Assembly: GCF_008711155.1 (NCBI RefSeq)
Contig: NZ_VUYQ01000003.1
Location: 248,001-312,000 of the forward strand
Source of the DNA: Dechloromonas sp. CZR5
Lineage (GTDB): Bacteria; Pseudomonadota; Gammaproteobacteria; Burkholderiales; Rhodocyclaceae
DNA: 64,000 nt
Direction of reading: 5' to 3'
The notes beneath the pieces were generated by a model. It ran no database searches. It saw only the letters and a list, made by a program, of their open reading frames with translations, and was not told the DNA's origin. Position numbers and translations under genes: made by a program. Shown piece after piece: positions 56,000 to 64,000 of the stretch (the stretch's first letter is position 1; each line of letters opens with the position of its first letter).

Positions 56000-57484
56000 A
56001 TGCCTCCCCCAGCCCCCCGTCTTTTTGCCTTCGACAACACATACGTCCGCGACCTGGAAAATTTCTACGTCCGCTGGAAACCGACACCGGCCAGCAAGCC
56101 GAGCCTGATCCGCCTGAATACCTCGCTGGCCTGCGAACTGGGTGCCGATCCCGCACTGCTCGCTTCGCCGGAAGGCATCGAGGCGCTGGCGGGGAATTAC
56201 CCTATGGAAGGCGCCGAGCCGATCGCGCAGGCCTATGCCGGGCATCAGTTCGGCGGCTTTTCGCCGCAATTGGGCGACGGGCGGGCCTTGCTGCTGGGCG
56301 AGGTGATCGACGCCAACGGCCGGCGGCAGGATATCGCTTTCAAGGGCTCCGGACGGACGCCGTTTTCCCGCAACGGCGACGGCAAATGCGCGCTTGGGCC
56401 AGCTTTGCGCGAATACCTCGTCAGCGAAGCGATGCACGCACTGGGCATTCCGACGACGCGCTCGCTGGCCGTGGTCGCCACCGGCGACATGGTGCGCCGC
56501 GAACGCGCCCTGCCCGGCGCGGTGCTGACGCGGGTAGCAGCCAGCCATGTGCGGATCGGCACGTTCGAATACTTTGCCGCCCACCAGGGGCCGGAGCAGG
56601 TCAAGCGTCTGGCCGATTACGTCATTGCCCGCCATTACCCGGAACTGGTTGCCAGCACGCAGCCCTACCTCGACCTGCTGGCCGGCGTCGCCGAACGGCA
56701 GGCGCTGCTGATCGCCCGCTGGCTGGGCGTCGGCTTCATCCACGGCGTGATGAACACCGACAACATGACGCTCTCCGGCGAAACCATCGACTACGGTCCC
56801 TGCGCCTTCATGGAGGCTTACGACCCGGCGACGGTCTTCAGCTCCATCGACCGGCACGGCCGCTACGCCTATGGCAACCAGGCCGATATCGCGCAATGGA
56901 ACCTGGCGCGCCTGGCCGAATCGCTGCTGGCCCTGATCGATACCGACAGCGACCAGGCGGTGGCCCGCGCCACGGCGCTGCTCACGGCGTTTCCGGAACG
57001 GGTCGCGGTGCATTGGCTGGCCGTCATGCGGAGCAAGCTCGGGTTTGATGAGTCGGGCCAGGCGAGCGAAGACAGCCAACTGGCGGAAGATTTCCTCTCG
57101 CTGCTACAAGCGGGCAAGCTCGATTTCACCAACGCCTTCCGTGCGCTGTACGACGCTGCCGCCGGCAATCCGCTCCCGCTGCAGGCACTGTTCGGCAATG
57201 AGGCCGGATTCGGCGCCTGGCACGCCCGCTGGCTGGCCCGCCAGCCGAATCGCGCCGATGCCTTGCTGACGGCCATGCGAAGAGCCAATCCCTGGGTCAT
57301 CGCCCGCAACCATCGCGTCGAGGAGGCGCTGGCGGAGGCCGTAGACCGGATGAACCTGGCGCCTTTCGAACGACTGCTGGCGGTACTGCAAAATCCTTTC
57401 GAATCGCGCGCCGACGATATCGCCTATACCGAACCGGCCCCGGCCGAGGTAACGGCCTGCTACCAGACTTTCTGCGGAACCTGA
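56000..57484 (+). CDS. selO: SelO/YdiU, protein adenylyltransferase (pseudokinase fold)
   Basis: This 494-residue SelO-family protein transfers AMP to Ser, Thr or Tyr of target proteins. Family blocks are present: PIAQAYAGHQFGGFSPQLGDGRA, FKGSGRTPFSRNGDGK and GVMNTDNMTLSGETIDYGPC. The C-terminus ends CYQTFCGT, a cysteine tail where other members carry selenocysteine. I start at ATG 56000 (MPPPAPRLFAFDNTYVRDL). The next gene, a thioredoxin-MsrB fusion, fits a shared redox role. Confidence 0.94.
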   Translation: MPPPAPRLFAFDNTYVRDLENFYVRWKPTPASKPSLIRLNTSLACELGADPALLASPEGIEALAGNYPMEGAEPIAQAYAGHQFGGFSPQLGDGRALLLGEVIDANGRRQDIAFKGSGRTPFSRNGDGKCALGPALREYLVSEAMHALGIPTTRSLAVVATGDMVRRERALPGAVLTRVAASHVRIGTFEYFAAHQGPEQVKRLADYVIARHYPELVASTQPYLDLLAGVAERQALLIARWLGVGFIHGVMNTDNMTLSGETIDYGPCAFMEAYDPATVFSSIDRHGRYAYGNQADIAQWNLARLAESLLALIDTDSDQAVARATALLTAFPERVAVHWLAVMRSKLGFDESGQASEDSQLAEDFLSLLQAGKLDFTNAFRALYDAAAGNPLPLQALFGNEAGFGAWHARWLARQPNRADALLTAMRRANPWVIARNHRVEEALAEAVDRMNLAPFERLLAVLQNPFESRADDIAYTEPAPAEVTACYQTFCGT

Positions 57485-57495
57485 CGGAGTACGAC

Positions 57496-58452
57496 ATGGC
57501 CACCAACGACTACGGCATCGCCCATCAACTCGCGCCGGAACCGGGCGTCGATTCATGGCGCGATGCGGCCGGCCAACCCCTGGCCGCCTACGGACTGGCG
57601 GACATGCCCGGACGCTACAAGCTGATCTTCTGCTTCCAGGACAACTGCCCGGGCTGCCACCGCAGCGGCTTTCCCACCCTGATCAAGCTTTTCGAGGCTT
57701 TCCGCCGCTCGCCGACCATCAGTTTTGCCGCCATCCAGACCGTCTTCGAGGAATTCGAGCACAACACGCCGGAGCGCGGCTTCGCCAACCAGCAGCGCTA
57801 CGCCTTGCCCATCCCCTTCGGCCACGATGCCGGCCCGGATCGTGCCGGTTCCCGACTGATGCAACGCTACCGCAGCGGCGGGACGCCGTGGTTCATCCTG
57901 ATCGATCCCGAAGGCGTGGTCCTCTTCAATCACTACCACGTCGACGCCGACCGGCTGATCGACTACCTGCGCGATGCCGAAAGCCGATACGCCGGCCTGA
58001 CGCCAGACGGTACCCTGACCTGGGCCGGAGTGCTGCGTCTGGCACGCAACGGCAATCCCGAGCCGCCGCGCCGCGTCGAACACGGCGAGGCCGAGTGGCG
58101 TACCCGCCTGACGCCGGAGCAGTTTTACGTCGCCCGGCAGAAAGGCACCGAGCCCGCCCACAGTTCCGCCATGTGCGCCCTCTTCGAACCCGGCCGCTAT
58201 GCCTGCGTCTGCTGCGGCACCGAGTTGTTCGACGCCGGCAGCAAGTTCGACAGTCGCAGCGGCTGGCCGAGCTTCACCCAGGCCCTGTCGCCCGACGTCG
58301 TGGCCTATCATGATGATTCCAGCCACGGCATGACGCGCATCGAAACCACCTGCAACGTCTGCGATGCCCATCTCGGCCACGTTTTCCCCGATGGGCCGGC
58401 ACCGAGCGGCCTGCGCTACTGCATCAACGCCCTCTCGCTGACCAAGTGCTGA
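57496..58452 (+). CDS. Thioredoxin-like domain fused to methionine sulfoxide reductase B
   Basis: This 318-residue fusion has an N-terminal thioredoxin-fold domain (about 10-165) with a CPGC redox site (Cys51, Cys54) and a cis-Pro in [12 protein letters not shown]-terminal MsrB domain (about 200-318) has zinc cysteines (Cys237/Cys240 and Cys286/Cys289) and the catalytic Cys309 in [11 protein letters not shown]. It reduces methionine-R-sulfoxide and carries its own reductant domain. There is no signal peptide, so it is cytoplasmic, unlike the exported PilB-type fusions. It lies 11 bases after selO. Confidence 0.93.
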   Translation: MATNDYGIAHQLAPEPGVDSWRDAAGQPLAAYGLADMPGRYKLIFCFQDNCPGCHRSGFPTLIKLFEAFRRSPTISFAAIQTVFEEFEHNTPERGFANQQRYALPIPFGHDAGPDRAGSRLMQRYRSGGTPWFILIDPEGVVLFNHYHVDADRLIDYLRDAESRYAGLTPDGTLTWAGVLRLARNGNPEPPRRVEHGEAEWRTRLTPEQFYVARQKGTEPAHSSAMCALFEPGRYACVCCGTELFDAGSKFDSRSGWPSFTQALSPDVVAYHDDSSHGMTRIETTCNVCDAHLGHVFPDGPAPSGLRYCINALSLTKC

Positions 58453-58543
58453 TCGCCGGATAAGCCGCCACACCGCCAGTTGCCCGCGATCAGCGCGGGC
58501 CGGCAGCGCTATACTGGGGGCATTTCCCCAGCAGGAGCCTGCC

Positions 58544-60052
58544 ATGCCCAGCGGTACGGAACGTTTCGTCCTGGCCCTCGATCAGGGAACGACCAGCAGT
58601 CGTGCCATCCTGTTCGACCGCGGCGGAAACATCCTCGCTATCGCCCAGCAGGAAATCACCCAGCACTATCCGCAACCCGGCTGGGTTGAGCACGACGCTG
58701 ACGAAATATGGGCATCGCAGCTGGCCGTGGCGCGCGCCGTGTTGCGCGACAACGCTATCCGCCCGGAGCAACTGGCCGCCGTCGGCATCACCAACCAGCG
58801 CGAAACGACCGTTCTCTGGGATCGCGTCACCGGCCAGCCGCTGCACCGCGCCATCGTCTGGCAGGATCGGCGCACCGCCGCCATCTGCGACGAACTGAAC
58901 GCCGCCGGCCATGCCGCCCTGTTTGCCAAACGGACGGGCCTGGTGCTCGACGCCTACTTTTCCGGCACCAAGCTGAAATGGCTGCTCGATCACATTCCGG
59001 GTGCCCGCAGCCGCGCCGAACGCGGTGAGCTGGCCTTCGGCACCGTCGATAGCTGGCTGGCCTGGCATCTGTCCGGCGGCCAGGCGCACGTCACCGATCC
59101 GTCGAACGCTGCGCGTACCCTGTTGTTCGACATTCATCGCCGGTGCTGGGACGACGAACTGCTGGCCCTGCTCGACATCCCACCCCGGCTGCTGCCGCGC
59201 ATCGTCGACAGCAGCGGGCCGATCGCCACGCTGGATCCCCGATGGCTGGGCTGTACCGTGCCCTTGGCCGGCATCGCCGGCGACCAGCAGGCCGCCACCT
59301 TCGGCCAGGCCTGCCTGGAACACGGCATGGCCAAGAATACCTACGGCACCGGCTGCTTCCTGCTCATGAACACCGGCGACCAGCCGATGACCTCGCGCCA
59401 TCGCCTGTTGAGCACGGTCGGCTGGCAGCGTCGGGAACGAACCACCTACCTGCTCGAAGGCAGCGTGTTCATGGGCGGTGCCACGGTGCAATGGCTGCGC
59501 GACGGGCTGGGGCTGATTTCCAGCTCGGCTGAAGTCGAGGCGCTGGCTGCCAGCGTGCCGGACAACGGCGGCGTCTATCTCGTTCCGGCCCATGCCGGCC
59601 TCGGCGCGCCGCATTGGGACCCGCAGGCGCGCGGTGCCCTGTTCGGCCTGACGCGTGGTTCGACCAAGGCTCACATTGCCCGCGCCGCGCTCGAAGCCAT
59701 CGCCTTCCAGAGCGCCGACCTGCTGGCCGCCATGGAAAAGGATGCCGGTCATCCGCTGAGCGAATTGCGCGTCGATGGCGGCGCGGCGCGCAACGACCTG
59801 CTGATGCAATTCCAGGCCGATCTGCTCGGCGTGCCGGTGGTGCGCCCGCGCGTCACCGAAACCACCGCGCTCGGCGCCGCCTACCTGGCCGGCCTGGCGG
59901 TCGGTTTCTGGCAGGACGAAGCCGAACTGGCGGCGCTGTGGCAGGCCGAACGGCGCTTCACACCGAACATGCCCGAAACGCGACGCGCCGCCTTGTTCGG
60001 CGAATGGCATCGCGCTGTCGAACGCGCGCTGAGATGGACGACTCCACTATGA
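58544..60052 (+). CDS. glpK: GlpK, glycerol kinase
   Basis: This 502-residue FGGY-family kinase makes glycerol 3-phosphate. It has [15 protein letters not shown] at the N-terminus, [22 protein letters not shown] and the C-terminal ATP site [29 protein letters not shown] lies before the ATG. It overlaps glpD by 4 bases, so the two form an operon. No glpF or glp regulator is in the window. Confidence 0.96.
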   Translation: MPSGTERFVLALDQGTTSSRAILFDRGGNILAIAQQEITQHYPQPGWVEHDADEIWASQLAVARAVLRDNAIRPEQLAAVGITNQRETTVLWDRVTGQPLHRAIVWQDRRTAAICDELNAAGHAALFAKRTGLVLDAYFSGTKLKWLLDHIPGARSRAERGELAFGTVDSWLAWHLSGGQAHVTDPSNAARTLLFDIHRRCWDDELLALLDIPPRLLPRIVDSSGPIATLDPRWLGCTVPLAGIAGDQQAATFGQACLEHGMAKNTYGTGCFLLMNTGDQPMTSRHRLLSTVGWQRRERTTYLLEGSVFMGGATVQWLRDGLGLISSSAEVEALAASVPDNGGVYLVPAHAGLGAPHWDPQARGALFGLTRGSTKAHIARAALEAIAFQSADLLAAMEKDAGHPLSELRVDGGAARNDLLMQFQADLLGVPVVRPRVTETTALGAAYLAGLAVGFWQDEAELAALWQAERRFTPNMPETRRAALFGEWHRAVERALRWTTPL

Positions 60053-61626
60053 CACTCGTGCCACCCGCCCGCCACGAAAGCCTCTCCGCGCTGCTCGACG
60101 AGGACACCTGGGATGTGCTGATCATCGGCGGTGGTGCCAGCGGCCTCGGTGCCGCCGTCGATGCCGCCGCCCGCGGCTACCGGACGCTGCTCCTCGAAGC
60201 CCGCGACTTCGCTTCCGGCACTTCCTCGTGCAGCACCAAGCTGATTCACGGCGGCGTGCGCTACCTGCGCCAGGGCGACATCAGCCTGGTCCGCAGCGCC
60301 CTGCACGAACGGACCCATCTGCTGGCCAACGCTCCGCATCTCGTCCATCCGCTCGCCTTCATCATTCCCGCCAGGAAGCTAGTCGACCGCCTGTTCTACG
60401 GGACCGGACTCAAACTCTACGACCGGCTGGCCGGCGCGCACAGCCTGGCAGCTTCCACCGGGCTGGACCGGGCCGCGCTGCTTGCCGCCCTGCCCGGCTT
60501 GAACCCGGATGGGCTGTGCGGCGGTATCCGCTACTGGGACGCTCAGTTCGACGATGCCCGCCTGGCCATCGCGCTGATGCGCACCGCCGTCGACCACGGC
60601 GCCACCTGCCTCAACTACCTGCCGGTTGTCGGCCTCCTCAAGGCGGGCGGCCGCATCGTCGGCGCGCTCGCCCGGGATGCCGAGACCGGGGAAGAATTCG
60701 AGATAAAGGCCAAGGTCGTCATCAACGCCACCGGTGTCCATGGCGACCGGATTCGCCGACTCGACCGCCCGGACAGCGCACCGCTGCTGACCCCCAGCCA
60801 GGGCATCCATCTGGTCGTCGACGCCGATTTCCTGCCCGGCAACGAGGCCCTGTTGATACCGGAAACGGAAGACGGCCGCGTCATGTTCGCCATCCCCTGG
60901 CAAGGCAAGGTGCTGCTCGGCACCACCGATACGCCGCGCCCCGACCTCAAACGGCTCGACGATCCGCAGCCGCTTGAGGAAGAAATCGACTTCCTGCTGC
61001 GCACGACTGCCGGCATCCTGACCCGTGCGCCGACCCGTGCCGACATCCGCAGTGCCTTCGCCGGCCTGCGCCCCTTGATCCATCCGGAACACGACAGCGA
61101 CCACAAAACCACCGCCGCCCTGTCGCGCGAACACGCGATCCTGGTCAGCGACAGCGGCCTGATCACCGTGGCCGGCGGCAAATGGACCACCTACCGACTG
61201 ATGGGCGAGCAAGTCATCGACCGTGCCGCCGTGCTGGCCGGTCTGTCCCCGGTTTCCTGCAAAACCCGCGACCTGAGGCTGCACGGCTGCCCGAGCGAGC
61301 CATGTGACAGCGTCCTCGGTAGCGAAGCAGCGTGCCTGCCCGAACTGCCGGGCCATGATCGCCCGCTGCACCCGGCGCTGCCGTATAGCGAGGCCATGGT
61401 TCGTTTCGCCATCCGCTACGAGCAGGCGCGAACGGTGGACGACATCCTGGCCCGCCGGACACGCGCTTTCTTCCTCGACGCGGCAGCGGCCGAAAGCTGT
61501 ATCGGGAAGGTGGCAGCCATACTGGCCGAGGAATTGACTCCCGCCGACGAACGGCTGGAGGCCATGACCGCCGACGCCTGCCGGAGCGCCGCACGCTTTC
61601 AGGTAGCAGCCGGCAAACAAGGCTGA
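60049..61626 (+). CDS. glpD: GlpD, aerobic glycerol-3-phosphate dehydrogenase
   Basis: This 525-residue FAD-dependent enzyme oxidises glycerol 3-phosphate to dihydroxyacetone phosphate and reduces quinone at the inner membrane. The FAD site is [15 protein letters not shown]. The [13 protein letters not shown] and [16 protein letters not shown] blocks are those of GlpD. The ATG at 60049 overlaps the stop of glpK (ATGA); an in-frame ATG at 60034 would add five residues. Confidence 0.95.
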   Translation: MTLVPPARHESLSALLDEDTWDVLIIGGGASGLGAAVDAAARGYRTLLLEARDFASGTSSCSTKLIHGGVRYLRQGDISLVRSALHERTHLLANAPHLVHPLAFIIPARKLVDRLFYGTGLKLYDRLAGAHSLAASTGLDRAALLAALPGLNPDGLCGGIRYWDAQFDDARLAIALMRTAVDHGATCLNYLPVVGLLKAGGRIVGALARDAETGEEFEIKAKVVINATGVHGDRIRRLDRPDSAPLLTPSQGIHLVVDADFLPGNEALLIPETEDGRVMFAIPWQGKVLLGTTDTPRPDLKRLDDPQPLEEEIDFLLRTTAGILTRAPTRADIRSAFAGLRPLIHPEHDSDHKTTAALSREHAILVSDSGLITVAGGKWTTYRLMGEQVIDRAAVLAGLSPVSCKTRDLRLHGCPSEPCDSVLGSEAACLPELPGHDRPLHPALPYSEAMVRFAIRYEQARTVDDILARRTRAFFLDAAAAESCIGKVAAILAEELTPADERLEAMTADACRSAARFQVAAGKQG

Positions 61627-61720
61627 ATCGCGCCGGGACAACCGCTCCGGTTACCAAGTGTTACGAGAATGCCCGGGATTAATTGCCCGGCGTCGGCGCA
61701 GCCCGCATAAAATGCCGCCG

Positions 61721-62530
61721 ATGAAAAGTCCCGAACGATCCCGCGAACAACGAGCGCTCCTGCTGGCGTTCGCGGTTTCGCTGGCGATCCACCTGGCGGT
61801 GCTGCTGGTGCCGCGCGATGAGCGGCGTGGCGACCCGAATACTGCCTCGCGCATCGAGGCACGGCTGGCGCCGAGCCGGAAGGCGGTCGAGCCGGTCGTC
61901 GAAGCGCCGCAGAAACCGGCTGCTGCCAACGCCGCCAAGGCGAAGCCCCGGCAGCGCATCCTGACAGCCGACAAATCGCGGAGCACGACACCCCAATGGA
62001 GCGTTGCGCAAAAAGCGGAAATGGATGGCTTCCTAAACGAGCTGGAAACTCAGGCCAAATCCGTACCGAAGCCGACGCTGGCGCAGCGCTCGCTGGCCAT
62101 GGCCCGCGAAGCCGGTCGACAGATGGCGCGGGAAGATGCAACCGGCGATGCGCTGCTCGAACTGCGCCCGAATGGCCCGCCAGTCAATTCCTTCAGCCTC
62201 GAAATGTATCTCGACGCGCTGGTGCGGCGGCTGAATCGCAGCGCCGGTTTCGTCAACAACGAACGCCGGCATCGCGGCGTGCAGACGGCCGCCGTTCAGT
62301 TCCGCCTGAATCCGGACGGTTCGCTGAAGTCCTTCGTCGTGCTCAATGCCGCCGACCAGGCCGAGGAAGTGGCTTTCATCAAGGCGGTCATCGAGCGTTC
62401 GGTGCCTTTTTCACCCTTCCCGCCCGATATAGACCGCGCCGCCCGCTCGCTGGGCGTCACCATCTGCATCCGCCCGGGCATGAACAACGAACCGGGGTTC
62501 AGCCGCATGGGCGGCAGCCGCTGCCTCTAG
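61721..62530 (+). CDS. TonB-family protein (C-terminal domain)
   Basis: This 269-residue protein has a cytoplasmic start, one membrane anchor (about 11-30, RALLLAFAVSLAIHLAVLLV), an Ala/Pro/Lys-rich periplasmic linker (about 45-100) and a C-terminal TonB-like domain (FSLEMYLDALVRRLNR, then VQFRLNPDGSLKSFVVLNAA). It looks like an energy transducer for an outer-membrane receptor, but no exbB, exbD or receptor is here. ATG 61721 or 61712 are equally possible starts; no strong ribosome site is visible. Confidence 0.8.
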   Translation: MKSPERSREQRALLLAFAVSLAIHLAVLLVPRDERRGDPNTASRIEARLAPSRKAVEPVVEAPQKPAAANAAKAKPRQRILTADKSRSTTPQWSVAQKAEMDGFLNELETQAKSVPKPTLAQRSLAMAREAGRQMAREDATGDALLELRPNGPPVNSFSLEMYLDALVRRLNRSAGFVNNERRHRGVQTAAVQFRLNPDGSLKSFVVLNAADQAEEVAFIKAVIERSVPFSPFPPDIDRAARSLGVTICIRPGMNNEPGFSRMGGSRCL

Positions 62531-62536
62531 GGCGTC

Positions 62537-63310
62537 TTAGCCGCGCAGTTCGCTCAAGGCCGCATCGATGAGCTGCCGCGAGATGCTGATCGGCTCCGGC
62601 AGCAAGGGCAGCGCATCGGGTGAAAACCATTCCGCCGCCTCGATTTCCACCGGTTCGGGCACAATCTCCCCGCCCGCGTAATCGGCGAAGAAGGCGACCA
62701 TCAGTGAATTGGGGAAAGGCCACGGCTGGCTGGCGTAGTAGCGCAGATTGGCGATCTCGATCCCAACTTCCTCGCGGACCTCGCGCCGGGCGCACTGTTC
62801 CAGCGTTTCGCCCGGTTCGACAAAGCCGGCCAGCGCGCTGTAGACGCCCGGCTTGAAGCGCGGGCTGCGCGCCAGCAGCAAGCGGTCGCCATCGCGCACC
62901 AGCACCATGACGGCCGGCGAAATGCGCGGATAAACCAGCAGACCGCAGGCCGGGCATTGCATGGCGTGTTCGTCGGCCCGCATCCCGGTCGGCGTGCCGC
63001 AACGGCCGCAGAACCGGTGTTGCGCCTGCCAGTCGAGAAGTTGTACGGCCCGCCCGGCCAACGCGAAGGCTTCACCGCCCGCCAGCTGAAAGACGGCACG
63101 CAGGGGCGTCGGCTCGGTTCCGGCAAGCTCGGGCAGCTCGGCCACATCGGCGGCATAACAGCTTGCCCCCTGCCAGTCGCCGATGTGCAGCCCGCCATCG
63201 GGCAGCACGCCGAGATGCCGGCCGGCCGGAAATGGCGAGCCTGCAGTCTCGTCGACGGCAATCAGCAAGCGGTTGTCGCTGCGCAATATCCAGTAAGCGG
63301 TATCGGTCAT
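62537..63310 (-). CDS. nudC: NudC, NAD+ diphosphatase
   Basis: This 257-residue Nudix hydrolase splits NAD(H) to NMN and AMP and can remove NAD caps from RNA. It has a zinc ribbon (Cys101, Cys104, Cys119, Cys122) and the Nudix box from Gly162 (GFVEPGETLEQCARREVREE), followed by the NudC-type signature SQPWPFPNS (about 195-202). I start at ATG 63310 (MTDTAYWIL); in-frame sequence further up is not protein-like. It is convergent with the TonB-like gene and divergent from the exonuclease gene. Confidence 0.94.
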   Translation of the reverse strand: MTDTAYWILRSDNRLLIAVDETAGSPFPAGRHLGVLPDGGLHIGDWQGASCYAADVAELPELAGTEPTPLRAVFQLAGGEAFALAGRAVQLLDWQAQHRFCGRCGTPTGMRADEHAMQCPACGLLVYPRISPAVMVLVRDGDRLLLARSPRFKPGVYSALAGFVEPGETLEQCARREVREEVGIEIANLRYYASQPWPFPNSLMVAFFADYAGGEIVPEPVEIEAAEWFSPDALPLLPEPISISRQLIDAALSELRG

Positions 63311-63456
63311 TTCGGCGGCTCGCGGCCAAAGGAAGCGTTTATAGCATGTTGGCGGCCGGATTTCACAGGCCGGCGGAATGAGCATCGAACAAGGCGGGCG
63401 CTTGTTTTGCCGCATCCCGTTTTTGCGCTGCAGCACCGATCTGCGAAAATACCGGC

Positions 63457-64000
63457 ATGCCTGCACTCGCCTTCGTCGATCTCGAAACTACCGGCGCCAC
63501 CGCCACCCATGACCGCATCACCGAAATCGGCATCGTCGAGGTCGATGACGATGGGTCCGTTCGCGAATGGCAGCAGCTGGTCAATCCCGGCATGCGGATT
63601 CCCCCGTTCATCGAGCAGCTGACCGGCATCACCAACGACATGGTGGCCGATGCGCCGCCCTTCGAGGCGATTGCCGGCGAAACCCTGCGCCGCCTCGAAG
63701 GGCGACTGTTCATCGCGCACAACGCCCGCTTCGACTACAGCTTCCTGAAAACTGAATTCAAGCGCCTGGGTATCGACTTCCGCAGTACCGTCACCTGCAC
63801 GGTGAAGCTGTCGCGGGCGCTGTATCCGGAACACCACCGGCACAACCTCGACAGCCTGATCGAACGCCATGGCCTGCAGGCCGAGGCCCGCCACCGTGCG
63901 CTGGCCGATGCCCAGCTGATCCATCAGTTCTGGCAGAAAATCCACCTCGACCGCAGCAGCGAGGCCATCGAGGCGGCCCTGCGCAAGCAGAACACCCGCC
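63457..64000 (+). CDS. DnaQ-family 3'-5' exonuclease domain protein (cut by the window end)
   Basis: The first 181 codons are visible. FVDLETTGATATHDRITEIG carries the ExoI Asp8 and Glu10, followed by a FIAHNARFDYSF ExoII block and a RHRALADAQLIHQFW ExoIII block, as in the proofreading subunit of DNA polymerase III. Sequence after about residue 165 (KIHLDRSSEAIEAALRKQN) goes on past the window. Many betaproteobacterial relatives add a GIY-YIG endonuclease domain here, but I cannot see it. Confidence 0.9.
   Translation, partial: MPALAFVDLETTGATATHDRITEIGIVEVDDDGSVREWQQLVNPGMRIPPFIEQLTGITNDMVADAPPFEAIAGETLRRLEGRLFIAHNARFDYSFLKTEFKRLGIDFRSTVTCTVKLSRALYPEHHRHNLDSLIERHGLQAEARHRALADAQLIHQFWQKIHLDRSSEAIEAALRKQNTR

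Noticed and set aside
1..64000. Insertion sequences, prophage, tRNA genes or CRISPR arrays
   Set aside because: No transposase, integrase, tRNA cloverleaf or regularly spaced direct repeats were found; the only sizeable DNA repeat noticed is the vgrG duplication.

Overview
This window looks like a chromosomal segment of a GC-rich betaproteobacterium, most likely in the Rhodocyclales (Dechloromonas/Azonexus-like). That placement is inferred from gene content: a cysE-iscR-iscS-iscU-iscA-hscB-hscA-fdx-iscX order, a lexA-imuA-imuB-dnaE2 SOS operon, and the DUF3348-DUF802-OmpA-DUF2894 operon. No sequence search was run. I see no tRNA, rRNA, CRISPR array, transposase or prophage. Coding density is high and no gene-free stretch exceeds 300 bases; the longest gaps are 43160-43400 and 47957-48189.

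Layout. 1-5413 is the end of a type VI secretion cluster: the tail of tssK, tssL, a vgrG, an AT-richer candidate effector with a membrane-anchored candidate immunity protein, and a vgrG fragment that repeats 105 bp of the intact gene. 5555-13036 is a complete iron-sulfur assembly operon on the minus strand, with IscR-type boxes in front of iscR and of cysE and a second cysteine desulfurase between iscR and iscS. 13165-15202 holds a serine beta-lactamase-family lipoprotein and a small acyl carrier protein. 15220-21027 is the LexA-controlled mutasome operon, with a divergent small gene that shares its SOS box. 21446-28098 holds an MFS/LysR pair, dGTPase, thioesterase, ETF-ubiquinone oxidoreductase and fabI.

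28179-30839 is a four-gene minus-strand operon (old yellow enzyme, TetR regulator, YciI-like protein, 3-methyladenine glycosylase) behind a tandem palindromic operator. 30991-35911 holds ppiD, a MocR regulator divergent from a DUF2917 gene, and several small genes around ACTGTA/TACAGT motifs. 36041-38115 has an AraC regulator, an AhpD-like protein and a cytochrome P460-like protein. 38169-43159 carries purL, a DUF2164 gene and a DUF4202 gene.

43401-47956 is the most interesting operon. It encodes a four-helix MotA/ZorA-like channel protein with a long repeat-bearing tail, a MotB/ZorB-like OmpA protein, and two accessory proteins of unknown function. Together they look like an ion-driven envelope motor outside the flagellar, Tol and Exb systems. 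48190-52285 is a two-gene cassette of large proteins I do not recognise, possibly toxin-like. The rest is copper export (copA-cueR), selO with a thioredoxin-MsrB fusion, glpK-glpD, a TonB-like protein, nudC and the start of a DnaQ-type exonuclease that runs off the window.
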